This document shows, in pieces, positions 13,288 through 20,484 of a stretch of 20,569 bases of DNA (position 1 is its first letter; each line of letters opens with the position of its first letter). Below the pieces are notes generated by a model. It made no database searches. It was given only the letters and a program-made list of their open reading frames with translations, and was not told the DNA's origin. A program made the translations under genes and the position numbers. Source of the DNA: an uncultured Actinotalea sp. (lineage in GTDB: Bacteria > Actinomycetota > Actinomycetes > Actinomycetales > Cellulomonadaceae); the NCBI RefSeq assembly GCF_946885855.1, contig NZ_CAMPHH010000019.1, positions 1 to 20,569 on the forward strand, read 5' to 3'.

Positions 13288-14970
13288 TCAACGGCGCAGC
13301 CGCAGGTACTCCTCGATGAGCGCCCGGGTGGACGGGTCCTGCTCCGCCAGCGCGGCGGCGTCGCCCGCGACCGCCGGGGTGATCTGCGTCGCGAGGACCT
13401 TGCCGAGCTCCACGCCCCACTGGTCGAAGCTGTCGATGCCCCAGACGACCCCCTGGACGAAGGTGATGTGCTCGTACAGGGCGATGAGCTGACCCACCAC
13501 GGACGGCGTGAGCGCCGGGGCCAGGATCGACGTCGTCGGCCGGTTGCCGGCGAAGACGCGCGCGGGCACGACCTCCTCCGCCGTGCCCTCCACGCGCACC
13601 TCGTCGGCGGTCTTGCCGAAGGCCAGCGCCTTGGTCTGCGCGAAGTAGTTCGCCAGGAAGAGGGCGTGCACGTCGGTGTCGCCGTCCCGCAGCGGGTGAG
13701 CGGGGTTGGCGACCGCGATGAAGTCCGCCGGGATGAGACGCGTGCCCTGGTGGATGAGCTGGTAGAACGCGTGCTGGCCGTTGGTCCCGGGCTCGCCCCA
13801 GAAGACCTCGCCGGTCTGCGTTGTGACCGGCGAGCCGTCCCACCGCACCGACTTGCCGTTGGACTCCATGGTCAGCTGCTGCAGGTACGCCGGGAACCGG
13901 TGCAGGTGCTGGGCGTAGGGCAGGACGGCGTGGGTGTGGGCGTCGAAGAAGTTGACGTACCAGACGTTGATCAGGCCCATGAGCGCCGGGACGTTCTGCT
14001 CGAGCGGCGCGGTGCGGAAGTGCTCGTCGACCGCGTGGAAGCCGGCGAGGAAGTCGCGGAAGGCGTCGGGGCCGATCGCGATCGCCACGGAGGTGCCGAT
14101 CACCGAGTCGACGGAGTAGCGCCCACCGACCCAGTCCCAGAACCCGAACGCGTTCGCGGGGTCGATCCCGAACGCGGCGACCTTGTCCAGGGCCGTCGAC
14201 ACCGCGACGAAGTGCTGCGCGACGGCGGCCTGGCGGGACTCCTCGGAGCCGTCGATCGCCCCGGCGGCGTGCAGGGTCTCCCAGAGCCAGTCGCGCGCGA
14301 GCCGGGCGTTGGTGAGCGTCTCGAGGGTGCCGAAGGTCTTGGAGGCGACGATGAAGAGCGTCGTGGTCGGGTCCAGGTCGCCCACGGTCTCCGCGACGTC
14401 CGTGGGATCGATGTTGGACACGAACCGCAGCTCGAGACCGTCCTGGACGTACGGCTGGAGCGCCTCGTAGACCATGACCGGGCCGAGGTCCGAGCCGCCG
14501 ATGCCGATGTTGACGACGGTGCGGATGCGCTCGCCCGTCACGCCCGTCCACGCGCCGGAACGCACGCGCTCGGCGAACGCGAACATCTTGTCCAGCTCGG
14601 CCTGCACGTCGACGTCCACGTCCTGGCCGTCGACCACGAGGCGCGGCTCGGCGCCGGCCGGACGCCGCAGCGCCGTGTGCAGGACCGCGCGGTTCTCGGT
14701 GACGTTGATCCGGTCACCGCGGAACATCGCGTCGGCCCGCTCCCGCAGGCCGACCTCGTCCGCGAGCCGGACCAGCAGCTCGAGCGTCTCGTCGGTGACG
14801 AGGTTCTTGGACAGGTCGACGTGCAGGTCCGCGACGGTCCGCGTCAGCCGCGTCGCACGGTCCGGCTCGGCGGCGAACCAGGCGCGCAGGTCCGCGTCGA
14901 GGGCAGCGTGGTGGGCCGCGAGCGCGGACCAGGCCTGGGTCGAGGTGGGGTCGGTGGGAGGAGTCGTCAC
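13288..14970 (-). CDS. pgi: glucose-6-phosphate isomerase
   Basis: This is a 560-residue cytoplasmic enzyme interconverting glucose-6-phosphate and fructose-6-phosphate in glycolysis and gluconeogenesis; the length is normal for the long bacterial form. Visible blocks include [31 protein letters not shown], the phosphate-binding [14 protein letters not shown], signature 1 [15 protein letters not shown] and signature 2 [10 protein letters not shown]. Expected catalytic residues are Glu369 (MESNGK), His400 ([10 protein letters not shown]) and Lys524 (GVELGK). GTG 14970 ([10 protein letters not shown]) is chosen over upstream starts because it follows a TAGGGT hexamer by 8 bases and because the upstream residues are non-conserved and repeat-adjacent. 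It is downstream of the RNase gene on the same strand, but 171 bases away with its own promoter signal. Confidence 0.96.
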   Translation of the reverse strand: MTTPPTDPTSTQAWSALAAHHAALDADLRAWFAAEPDRATRLTRTVADLHVDLSKNLVTDETLELLVRLADEVGLRERADAMFRGDRINVTENRAVLHTALRRPAGAEPRLVVDGQDVDVDVQAELDKMFAFAERVRSGAWTGVTGERIRTVVNIGIGGSDLGPVMVYEALQPYVQDGLELRFVSNIDPTDVAETVGDLDPTTTLFIVASKTFGTLETLTNARLARDWLWETLHAAGAIDGSEESRQAAVAQHFVAVSTALDKVAAFGIDPANAFGFWDWVGGRYSVDSVIGTSVAIAIGPDAFRDFLAGFHAVDEHFRTAPLEQNVPALMGLINVWYVNFFDAHTHAVLPYAQHLHRFPAYLQQLTMESNGKSVRWDGSPVTTQTGEVFWGEPGTNGQHAFYQLIHQGTRLIPADFIAVANPAHPLRDGDTDVHALFLANYFAQTKALAFGKTADEVRVEGTAEEVVPARVFAGNRPTTSILAPALTPSVVGQLIALYEHITFVQGVVWGIDSFDQWGVELGKVLATQITPAVAGDAAALAEQDPSTRALIEEYLRLRR

Positions 14971-14978
14971 GGGACACG

Positions 14979-14984
14979 ACCCTA
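14979..14984 (-). promoter_or_regulatory. candidate -10 of pgi, near-leaderless
   Basis: Minus-strand TAGGGT (14984 to 14979) is followed by 8 bases and GTG 14970, which would leave a leader of 0-2 bases. It also contains AGGG, so a weak Shine-Dalgarno reading cannot be excluded, though the distance is long. Confidence 0.4.
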
Positions 14985-15066
14985 CTGACGCAGCGGCGGG
15001 TCGGCGTAGGCCGGTCCGGACGGAAGTTCGCGGATTCTTGTCGTGGCGGGCCTCGGCCGCTGGGCG

Positions 15067-15155
15067 CACCTCGACCGGCCGGGTCGCTCAGCGCACGTCG
15101 ACCCGTCGGGTCGCTCAGCGCACCTCGACCCGTCGGGTCGCTCAGCGCACCTCGA
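15067..15155. repeat. 27-bp tandem repeat, 3.3 units, containing the RNase gene's 3' end
   Basis: Units at 15067-15093, 15094-15120 and 15121-15147, plus 8 bases of a fourth. Units 2 and 3 differ at one base; unit 1 differs slightly in the middle. Each unit, read on the minus strand, contains GTGCGCTGA, the last two codons and stop of the RNase gene, followed by the dyad GACCCGACGGGTC (variant in unit 1). The true stop is in the unit nearest the gene; the others are downstream copies. Confidence 0.9.
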
Positions 15156-16635
15156 ACCGCACCTGGCGTTCGACGGGGTCGGCGACCGTGAGCCGGGCGC
15201 GCACGGTCGTCCCCGGCTCGAGGCCCCGGCCCGTGGCACGGGCGAGCACGGGCGGGACGAGGACCTGGAGCAGCCCGGCCTCGCCGTCGTCGTCGGCGTC
15301 GACGACCACGGCCTCCAGCTCCTCGCCCACGCGCCCGGCGAGGAGCGCCGCCTCCGCCGCGTCGACGACGGCGCGCTCGAGCTGCCCGGCGAGCCGGTCC
15401 GAGCCCGCCATCAGCGCCGGCAGGGTGGGCAGCGCCTCCCGCACCCAGTCGGGGACCTCGGCACCGCGGCACAGCGCCTCGCACGTGGCGAGCCCGAACC
15501 GGTCGACCAGGCGGCGCAGGGGTGCGGTGACGTGCGCGTACGGCGCGGCGACGGCCGCCTGCTCGCGGACCTCGGGCAGCACGCCGTCGTCGAAGGGGGT
15601 GTAGGCCGCGCCGCGGAAGAGGACGGTCGACTCGTGCAGGAGCGCCAGCTGGCGGGGGTCGGCGGGGTCGAGGCCGCGCAGGACCTCGGGATAGCGCGCA
15701 CCGTCGGGCCAGGTCACCCCGAGGGCGAGCGCCGCGCGCCGGAACTGCCGCACGGTGCGCTCGTCGGGCGGCGGCATCGTGCGCAGGATGCCGACGCCGC
15801 CCTCGAGCATCATCGCCGCGGCGGCCATACCGGTCATGAGCGAGATCTGGGCGTTCCAGTCCTCGCTCGGCACCGGCGGGCGCAGGCGCAGCTCGTACCC
15901 GTCGGGGTGCTCGACGACCTCCTGGTCCGGCAGCGGCAGGGTCGCGCCGCCGCGGGCGCGTTCCAGCGCGGCGCGGAGCTCGCCGACCTCGCGCAGGAGC
16001 CGCAGCTCCTCCGGGGCGGTGCCGGCGTCGACCTCCCGCTGGACCTGCTCGTAGTGGTAGCGCGTGCGGCTGCGGACCAGGGCGCGGACGACCTCGGCGG
16101 ACGTCGTCCGGCCCTCGCCGTCGAGGTCGATCACCCACACGAACGACGGCGCGGTGGTCCCCGGAAGCAGGCTCGCGGCGCCCTCGCTGATGACCGGGGG
16201 GTGCAGCGGGACGCGGCCGTCCGGGCTGTACAGGGTCTGGCCACGACGCCGCGCCTCCGCGTCCACCGGCGACCCGGGCGCCACGAAGGCGGGGACGTCC
16301 GCGATGGCGTAGTGGACCCGGAAGCCGCTGCCCCGCCGGGCCAGGTGGAGCGCCTGGTCCAGGTCCGTGGCGCCGGGCGGGTCGATCGTGAGGAACGGGA
16401 TGTCGGTCCAGTCGGTGTCGGGCAGGTCGGGCGCCGCAGCCGCCCGCTCGGCCGCGGCGAGGACGTCCGCGGCGAAGCGGTCGGGCAGGGCGAGGTCGGC
16501 CCGGATGCGGCCGAGCACCTGCTCCAGGAGCGGTCCGTCGACGACGGCGGTGCGGTCCGCCCCCTGGTCCCGGCTCTCCCGGCGCAGCTCGGACAGCTGA
16601 CGGTCGTCCTTGCTGCGGCGCGTACGGGTCGGCAT
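15142..16635 (-). CDS. RNB-domain exoribonuclease (RNase II/R family, short actinobacterial form)
   Basis: This is a 497-residue predicted 3'-5' exoribonuclease. The RNB catalytic core begins at TDIPFLTIDPPGATDLDQAL, and further blocks are GRVPLHPPVISEGAASLLPG, WNAQISLMTGMAAAAMMLEGG and YAHVTAPLRRLVDRFG (the TSPIRR block of the family). Compared with RNase II (Asp201, 207, 209, 210 from memory), Asp85, Asp91 and Asp93 are present but the fourth position is Gln94. N-terminal cold-shock domains are absent, and the C-terminus (from about 430) is a reduced S1-like barrel. The ATG at 16635 has GAGAGGA about 6 bases upstream; the long frame upstream of it is antisense to the DUF72 gene. The specific RNA substrate is unknown. 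Confidence 0.9.
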   Translation of the reverse strand: MPTRTRRSKDDRQLSELRRESRDQGADRTAVVDGPLLEQVLGRIRADLALPDRFAADVLAAAERAAAAPDLPDTDWTDIPFLTIDPPGATDLDQALHLARRGSGFRVHYAIADVPAFVAPGSPVDAEARRRGQTLYSPDGRVPLHPPVISEGAASLLPGTTAPSFVWVIDLDGEGRTTSAEVVRALVRSRTRYHYEQVQREVDAGTAPEELRLLREVGELRAALERARGGATLPLPDQEVVEHPDGYELRLRPPVPSEDWNAQISLMTGMAAAAMMLEGGVGILRTMPPPDERTVRQFRRAALALGVTWPDGARYPEVLRGLDPADPRQLALLHESTVLFRGAAYTPFDDGVLPEVREQAAVAAPYAHVTAPLRRLVDRFGLATCEALCRGAEVPDWVREALPTLPALMAGSDRLAGQLERAVVDAAEAALLAGRVGEELEAVVVDADDDGEAGLLQVLVPPVLARATGRGLEPGTTVRARLTVADPVERQVRFEVR

Positions 16636-16672
16636 CTGGGTCCTCTCGCTCGACGGCTCCCCCGGTGCGGTC

Positions 16673-16678
16673 ACAGTA
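16673..16678 (-). promoter_or_regulatory. candidate -10 of the RNase gene
   Basis: Minus-strand TACTGT (16678 to 16673) fits TAnnnT and would give a leader of about 31 bases carrying GAGAGGA. No clear -35 element. Confidence 0.35.
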
Positions 16679-16782
16679 CGGAGGGGACCGGCCGCCCGCA
16701 CGGTCCTCGGGCCGGGGCACTCCCGGCCCGGTCGGCGGCAGGCACGCGCGGGGCCCGCCGTGCCGACGGAGCCTCCCCTGCC

Positions 16783-16788
16783 TACCGT
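16783..16788 (+). promoter_or_regulatory. -10 of a leaderless DUF72 promoter
   Basis: TACCGT, 6 bases (GGGCGG), then ATG 16795. The gene has no Shine-Dalgarno at the usual distance. Confidence 0.5.
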
Positions 16789-16794
16789 GGGCGG

Positions 16795-17679
16795 ATGGGC
16801 GAGGTGCGGATCGGCATCTCCGGCTGGAGGTACGCGCCGTGGCGCGGCGTCTTCTACCCGCCGGGGCTCCCGCAGCGGCGCGAGCTGGAGCACGCCTCCC
16901 GGCTGCTGTCGAGCATCGAGATCAACGGCTCGTTCTACGCCCTGCAACGGCCGGAGAGCTACGCGGCGTGGGCGGCCGCGACGCCGGAGGACTTCCTCTT
17001 CGCGGTCAAGGGTGGGCAGTTCATCACGCACATGCTCAAGCTCACCCGTCCGGAGACCTCGCTGGCGAACTTCTTCGCCTCGGGCGTCCTCGCGCTCGGC
17101 CCCAAGCTGGGCCCCTTCCTGTGGCAGCTGCCGCCGGTCCTCCGGTTCGACGCGCAGCGTCTGGAGGCGTTCTTCCGCGCGCTGCCGCGGACGACGACGG
17201 CGGCCGCGGCGCTCGCCGAGCGGCACGACGCCCGGCTCGAGGGCCGCGCCTGGACGACGACGGACGCCGAGCGCCCGCTGCGGCACGTGCTCGAGGTGCG
17301 GCACCCGAGCTTCGCCGGCCCGGAGACCGCGGCGCTCCTGCGCGAGCACGACGTCGGCCTCGTCGTGGCCGACACCGCCGGGAGGTGGCCGCTGCTCGAG
17401 GACGTGACGAGCGACCTCGTGTACGTCCGCCTGCACGGTGCGGAGGAGCTGTACGTCAGCGGCTACGACGACGCCGCGCTGGAGCGGTGGGCCGACAAGA
17501 TCCGGGCCTGGGCCGCCGCCGGCCGCGACGTGCTCGTCTACTTCGACAACGACGTCAAGGTGCACGCCCCGTTCGATGCGCAGCGCCTGGCCGCGCTGCT
17601 CGGCGTGGGGCCGGGGACGGCGCACCGGCCCGTGAGCCGCCGGCCCGAGCCGTCGGAGCCCGCGCGCGGCGGGCGGTGA
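16795..17679 (+). CDS. DUF72 family protein
   Basis: This is a 294-residue soluble protein of the DUF72 (YecE-like) family, a TIM-barrel fold of unestablished biochemical function. Family blocks are visible from the N-terminus: RIGISGWRYAPWRGVFYP, SSIEINGSFYALQRPESYAAW, FLFAVKGGQFITHM, LGPFLWQLPP, LEVRHPSFAG, VYVRLHGAEELYVSGY and VLVYFDNDVKVHAPFDA. ATG 16795 is the natural start: the family's conserved RIGISGW follows within a few residues and a -10 hexamer lies 6 bases upstream. It is divergent from the RNase gene and convergent with the aminotransferase gene. It is a single-gene unit, so context gives no functional hint. The last ~20 residues are a Pro/Arg-rich tail. Confidence 0.92.
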   Translation: MGEVRIGISGWRYAPWRGVFYPPGLPQRRELEHASRLLSSIEINGSFYALQRPESYAAWAAATPEDFLFAVKGGQFITHMLKLTRPETSLANFFASGVLALGPKLGPFLWQLPPVLRFDAQRLEAFFRALPRTTTAAAALAERHDARLEGRAWTTTDAERPLRHVLEVRHPSFAGPETAALLREHDVGLVVADTAGRWPLLEDVTSDLVYVRLHGAEELYVSGYDDAALERWADKIRAWAAAGRDVLVYFDNDVKVHAPFDAQRLAALLGVGPGTAHRPVSRRPEPSEPARGGR

Positions 17680-17704
17680 GCGCCGCGGAGGCGGCAGCCC
17701 GCCG
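17667..17704. terminator. bidirectional hairpin between convergent genes
   Basis: CGGCGGGC (17667-17674) pairs perfectly with GCCCGCCG (17697-17704), and an inner GCCGC (17682-17686) with GCGGC (17691-17695). It spans the DUF72 stop and ends 12 bases before the aminotransferase stop. There is no T-tract. Confidence 0.5.
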
Positions 17705-17715
17705 TCCCGGGATCG

Positions 17716-18945
17716 TCACCCCCGCAGTGCCCGCAGCCGCCGCACCCCCTCGACCAGGACGTCCTCCTGCTTGACGAAGGTGAACCGCACCGCCGACCGC
17801 AGCTCCGCCGCCGCCGCCGACCCCTCCCGGCAGAACGCGCTGACCGGCACCCCGACCACGCCGGCGAGCTCCGGCAGCCGGGTGCACAGCACCGCGCCGT
17901 CGTCGTGGCCGAGAGCCCGGCCGTCGGCGACGACGAAGTACGTGCCCTGCGGGACGACCACGTCGAAGCCCGCCGCCTCGAGCCCCTCGCAGAGCAGGTC
18001 CCGACGCCGCTCGAGCGAGGCGACGAGGTCCGCCATCCACGCCCGCGTCCGCCCGTCGTCGTCCGTGAGCGCCTCCGCCACCGCGTGCTGGAACGGCCCG
18101 CTCGCCACGTAGGTGAGGTACTGCTTGACCGCCCGCACGGCGTCGACCAGCGCGGCCGGCCCGGTCACCCACCCGACCTTCCACCCGGTGAAGGAGAACG
18201 TCTTCCCCGCCGAGGACACCGTCAGCGTCCGCGCCGCCATGCCCGGCAGGGTCGCGATCGGCACGTGCCGGACGCCGTCGTACACGAGGTGCTCGTAGAC
18301 CTCGTCGGTGACCACGACGACGTCGTGCTCCCGCGCCGCCGCCGCGACGACCTCGAGCTCCGCGGCGTCCAGCACCGCGCCCGTCGGGTTGTGCGGGGTG
18401 TTGAGCACGACGACCCTCGTCCGCGGGCCGAGGGCGGCGCGGAAGGCGTCGGCGTCGAGGCGGTAGCGGCCGCCGTCGGCCCGCAGCGGCACGGTCACGT
18501 GCGTCGCCCCCGCCATCGCGACCACCGCCGCGTAGCTGTCGTAGTACGGCTCGAGCGTCACGACCTCGTCGCCGGGGCCCGCGAGCGCCAGGACCGCGGC
18601 CGCGAGCGCCTCCGTGGCCCCGACGGTCACGAGGACCTCGGTGTCCGGGTCCACGGTCAGCCCGTAGTGGCGCTCCTGGTGCGCCGCGACGGCGTGCCGC
18701 AGCTCGGGCACGCCCGGCCCCGGCGGGTACTGGTTGCGTCCCGCGCGGATCGCGGCGACCGCCACCTCCGCGACGTGCGTCGGCCCGTCGACGTCCGGGA
18801 ACCCCTGGCCCAGGTTGATCGCCCCCGTGCGGGCCGCCAGCGCGGACATCTCCGCGAAGACGGTCGAGCGCACCGTCGCGTCCGGCGCGACGAGCCCCGC
18901 CGCGCGCACGACGTCGTTCCACCGGCCGGGCACGTGAGGAGCCAT
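17716..18945 (-). CDS. PLP-dependent class I/II aminotransferase (KAT/DapC-like)
   Basis: This is a 409-residue fold-type I aminotransferase that uses pyridoxal phosphate in the cytoplasm. Landmarks: the substrate-loop block INLGQGFPDVDGP (43-55), NTPHNPTG (182-189), the cofactor-binding Asp214 and Tyr217 in VVTDEVYEHLVYDG, the Schiff-base Lys248 in SSAGKTFSFTGWKVGW, and a VRFTF near the C-terminus whose Arg should bind the substrate carboxylate. NLGQGFPD and SAGKTFSFTGWK resemble kynurenine/methionine aminotransferases and actinobacterial N-succinyl-DAP aminotransferase DapC. No lysine-pathway gene is nearby, so the substrate stays open. The ATG at 18945 follows TAGCCT by exactly 6 bases. 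It starts 9 bases after the MFS gene stop. Confidence 0.92.
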   Translation of the reverse strand: MAPHVPGRWNDVVRAAGLVAPDATVRSTVFAEMSALAARTGAINLGQGFPDVDGPTHVAEVAVAAIRAGRNQYPPGPGVPELRHAVAAHQERHYGLTVDPDTEVLVTVGATEALAAAVLALAGPGDEVVTLEPYYDSYAAVVAMAGATHVTVPLRADGGRYRLDADAFRAALGPRTRVVVLNTPHNPTGAVLDAAELEVVAAAAREHDVVVVTDEVYEHLVYDGVRHVPIATLPGMAARTLTVSSAGKTFSFTGWKVGWVTGPAALVDAVRAVKQYLTYVASGPFQHAVAEALTDDDGRTRAWMADLVASLERRRDLLCEGLEAAGFDVVVPQGTYFVVADGRALGHDDGAVLCTRLPELAGVVGVPVSAFCREGSAAAAELRSAVRFTFVKQEDVLVEGVRRLRALRG

Positions 18946-18951
18946 CGGCCC

Positions 18952-18957
18952 AGGCTA
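18952..18957 (-). promoter_or_regulatory. -10 of a leaderless aminotransferase promoter, overlapping an upstream stop codon
   Basis: Minus-strand TAGCCT (18957 to 18952), 6 bases (GGGCCG), then ATG 18945. Its TAG is the stop codon of the MFS transporter gene, the same arrangement as at 11885-11890. Confidence 0.5.
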
Positions 18958-20388
18958 GGGCCGGGCGCCGACGTCGGCCGCCGCTGCCCCGCGGGGCGCC
19001 TCGTCGTCGGCGGCCGCTGCCACCGCTCCGGCGGCCACCGGTCCCTCGGGACCGGCGACCGACGGCGTCGCGGCCTGCGCGGCGTCCTCGGCCTCCGCCC
19101 GGGCGACCTGCTCCCCGACGTGCTCGAGCTGCTCGTGGGCGTCGCGCCGGTAGGCCGGCGTCCCGAGCGCGAGCACGAGCTGTGCCACCACCATGCTCGC
19201 GAGCATCACGCCGGTCATCGCGAGCGCGTCGCCACCGAGCAGGCCCACCAGAGGGCTGACGACGCCCGCCAGCCCGGCCTGGAAGAACCCGATGAACGCC
19301 GCGGCCGTCCCGGCGCGGTCACCGTGCCGGGACAGCGCCAGCGCCGAGGCGTTGGCCATGACGAACCCGAGCACCGCGGTCGAGAACCAGATCGCGACGA
19401 CCAGCGCCACCAGCCCGCCGGCCCCCGTCGCGCCCTGGACCGCCAGGAGCACCGAGAAGGCGAGGGTGACCGGCAGCCCCGCCCGCAGCAGCGTCAGGGG
19501 CCCGAACCGGCGCACGAGCGCGGCGTTGACCTGCGACCCGGTGACCAGCGACGTCCCGCCGAGCGCGAAGACCAGCGCGAACTGCTGGGACGTCAGCCCG
19601 TACTCCTCCTGGAAGACGAAGGACGACCCGGCGACGTAGCTGATGATCAGCGCCATGCCCATGCCCGGGATGATCGCGAGCGCGACGAACCGGCGGTCGC
19701 GCAGCAGGGTCGCGTAGCCGCGGAACGACGAGCGGATCCCGTGGGCGGTCCGGCGCTGCGGCGGGAGCGTCTCGGGCAGGAAGAGCGCGACGACGACCAC
19801 GAGCAGCGCGGCGCAGGCCGCCAGCGTGACGAAGACGGCCCGCCAGCCCCAGGCGTCGGCGATGACGCTCCCCGCGGTGGGGGCGAGCAGGGGAGCGGCG
19901 GCGATGACGAGCATGAGCCGGGAGATGATCCGCGCCGCCTCCGCACCCGTGTACCGGTCCCGGATCACGGCCATCGCGACGACGGTCGCGCCGGAGCTCA
20001 CCAGCCCCTGCAGCACCCGCAGCGTCGACAGCTGCCCGATCGTCGCGGCGACCACGCACAGGAGCGAGATGACGACGTGCAGGGAGACGCCGATGAGCAC
20101 GGGCAGGCGGCGCCCGACCCGGTCCGAGAACGGCCCGACGATGAGCTGGCCGATCGCCCCGCCGATGAGCATCCCGGTGATGGTGAACTGTGCGGCGGCC
20201 GGCGTCGTGGAGAGGTCCGCGGCGACCTCCGGGAGCGACGGCAGGTACATGTCCGTCGTCACGGCGGGGAGCAGCGTGAGCGACCCGACCAGCAGGACGA
20301 ACCAGAAGGTCCGGTCCTCCGTGGCGGTCCGGGCGGAGGCGGTCCGGGCGGAGAGGGTCCGGGCGGAGGAGGTCGCGGGTACGGTCAC
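18955..20388 (-). CDS. MFS multidrug-type exporter, Bcr/CflA family
   Basis: This is a 477-residue inner-membrane proton-coupled exporter with about 12 helices. The Bcr/CflA hallmark DMYLPSLPEVAADL lies at 46-59 in the first helix-loop, and MFS motif A GPFSDRVGRR at 85-94. Residues 9-26 hold a five-residue Ser-Ala-Arg-Thr repeat. After the last helix there is an unusually long hydrophilic tail of about 65 residues rich in Ala, Glu and Asp. GTG 20388 is chosen because GGAGGG lies five bases upstream; starts further out (to 20475) would add a non-hydrophobic, non-family leader and have no such site. Drug, bicyclomycin-like or sulfonamide substrates are known for relatives; the substrate here is unknown. 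An 11-bp palindrome lies in its upstream region. Confidence 0.92.
   Translation of the reverse strand: MTVPATSSARTLSARTASARTATEDRTFWFVLLVGSLTLLPAVTTDMYLPSLPEVAADLSTTPAAAQFTITGMLIGGAIGQLIVGPFSDRVGRRLPVLIGVSLHVVISLLCVVAATIGQLSTLRVLQGLVSSGATVVAMAVIRDRYTGAEAARIISRLMLVIAAAPLLAPTAGSVIADAWGWRAVFVTLAACAALLVVVVALFLPETLPPQRRTAHGIRSSFRGYATLLRDRRFVALAIIPGMGMALIISYVAGSSFVFQEEYGLTSQQFALVFALGGTSLVTGSQVNAALVRRFGPLTLLRAGLPVTLAFSVLLAVQGATGAGGLVALVVAIWFSTAVLGFVMANASALALSRHGDRAGTAAAFIGFFQAGLAGVVSPLVGLLGGDALAMTGVMLASMVVAQLVLALGTPAYRRDAHEQLEHVGEQVARAEAEDAAQAATPSVAGPEGPVAAGAVAAAADDEAPRGAAAADVGARP
20326..20370. repeat. 15-bp in-frame tandem repeat in the MFS gene N-terminus
   Basis: GGTCCGGGCGGAGGC, GGTCCGGGCGGAGAG and GGTCCGGGCGGAGGA follow directly. 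On the coding (minus) strand they give repeated Ser-Ala-Arg-Thr plus one variable residue before the first helix. The unit is five codons, so copy-number change would keep the frame. Confidence 0.85.
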
Positions 20389-20413
20389 GGGCACCCTCCG
20401 ATTGTGACACCGA

Positions 20414-20424
20414 ATCGTTTCGAT
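20414..20424. promoter_or_regulatory. short palindrome upstream of the MFS exporter
   Basis: ATCG-TTT-CGAT, inside CGAATCGTTTCGATCGG, is a small dyad 26 bases upstream of the exporter start, in the 96-base divergent gap to the YedK-like gene. It could be a repressor operator (TetR- or LacI-type are common for exporters). The assignment is speculative. Confidence 0.3.
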
Positions 20425-20472
20425 CGGCGAGGCGTCCCTCCTGTCGGAGAGAGCCGTGTCGGCGGCCGGCGG

Positions 20473-20478
20473 CATGCT
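20473..20478 (+). promoter_or_regulatory. weak -10-like hexamer of the YedK-like gene
   Basis: CATGCT, 6 bases (GGTCCC), then ATG 20485. The first base departs from TAnnnT, but the 6-base gap matches the other leaderless candidates, and the same GGTCCC precedes the S4 gene start. Confidence 0.3.
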
Positions 20479-20484
20479 GGTCCC

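Noticed and set aside
11498..13492. 664-residue plus-strand frame
   Set aside because: It is antisense to the S4 and AI-2E genes; Asp/Arg/His/Gln-rich translation with no motif.
16636..17625. Upstream extension of the RNB nuclease frame
   Set aside because: It is antisense to the DUF72 gene; the ATG at 16635 has a ribosome binding site and precedes the conserved part.
20389..20475. Upstream ATG start for the MFS exporter
   Set aside because: The extra 29 residues are hydrophilic, and the GGAGGG site points to GTG 20388.
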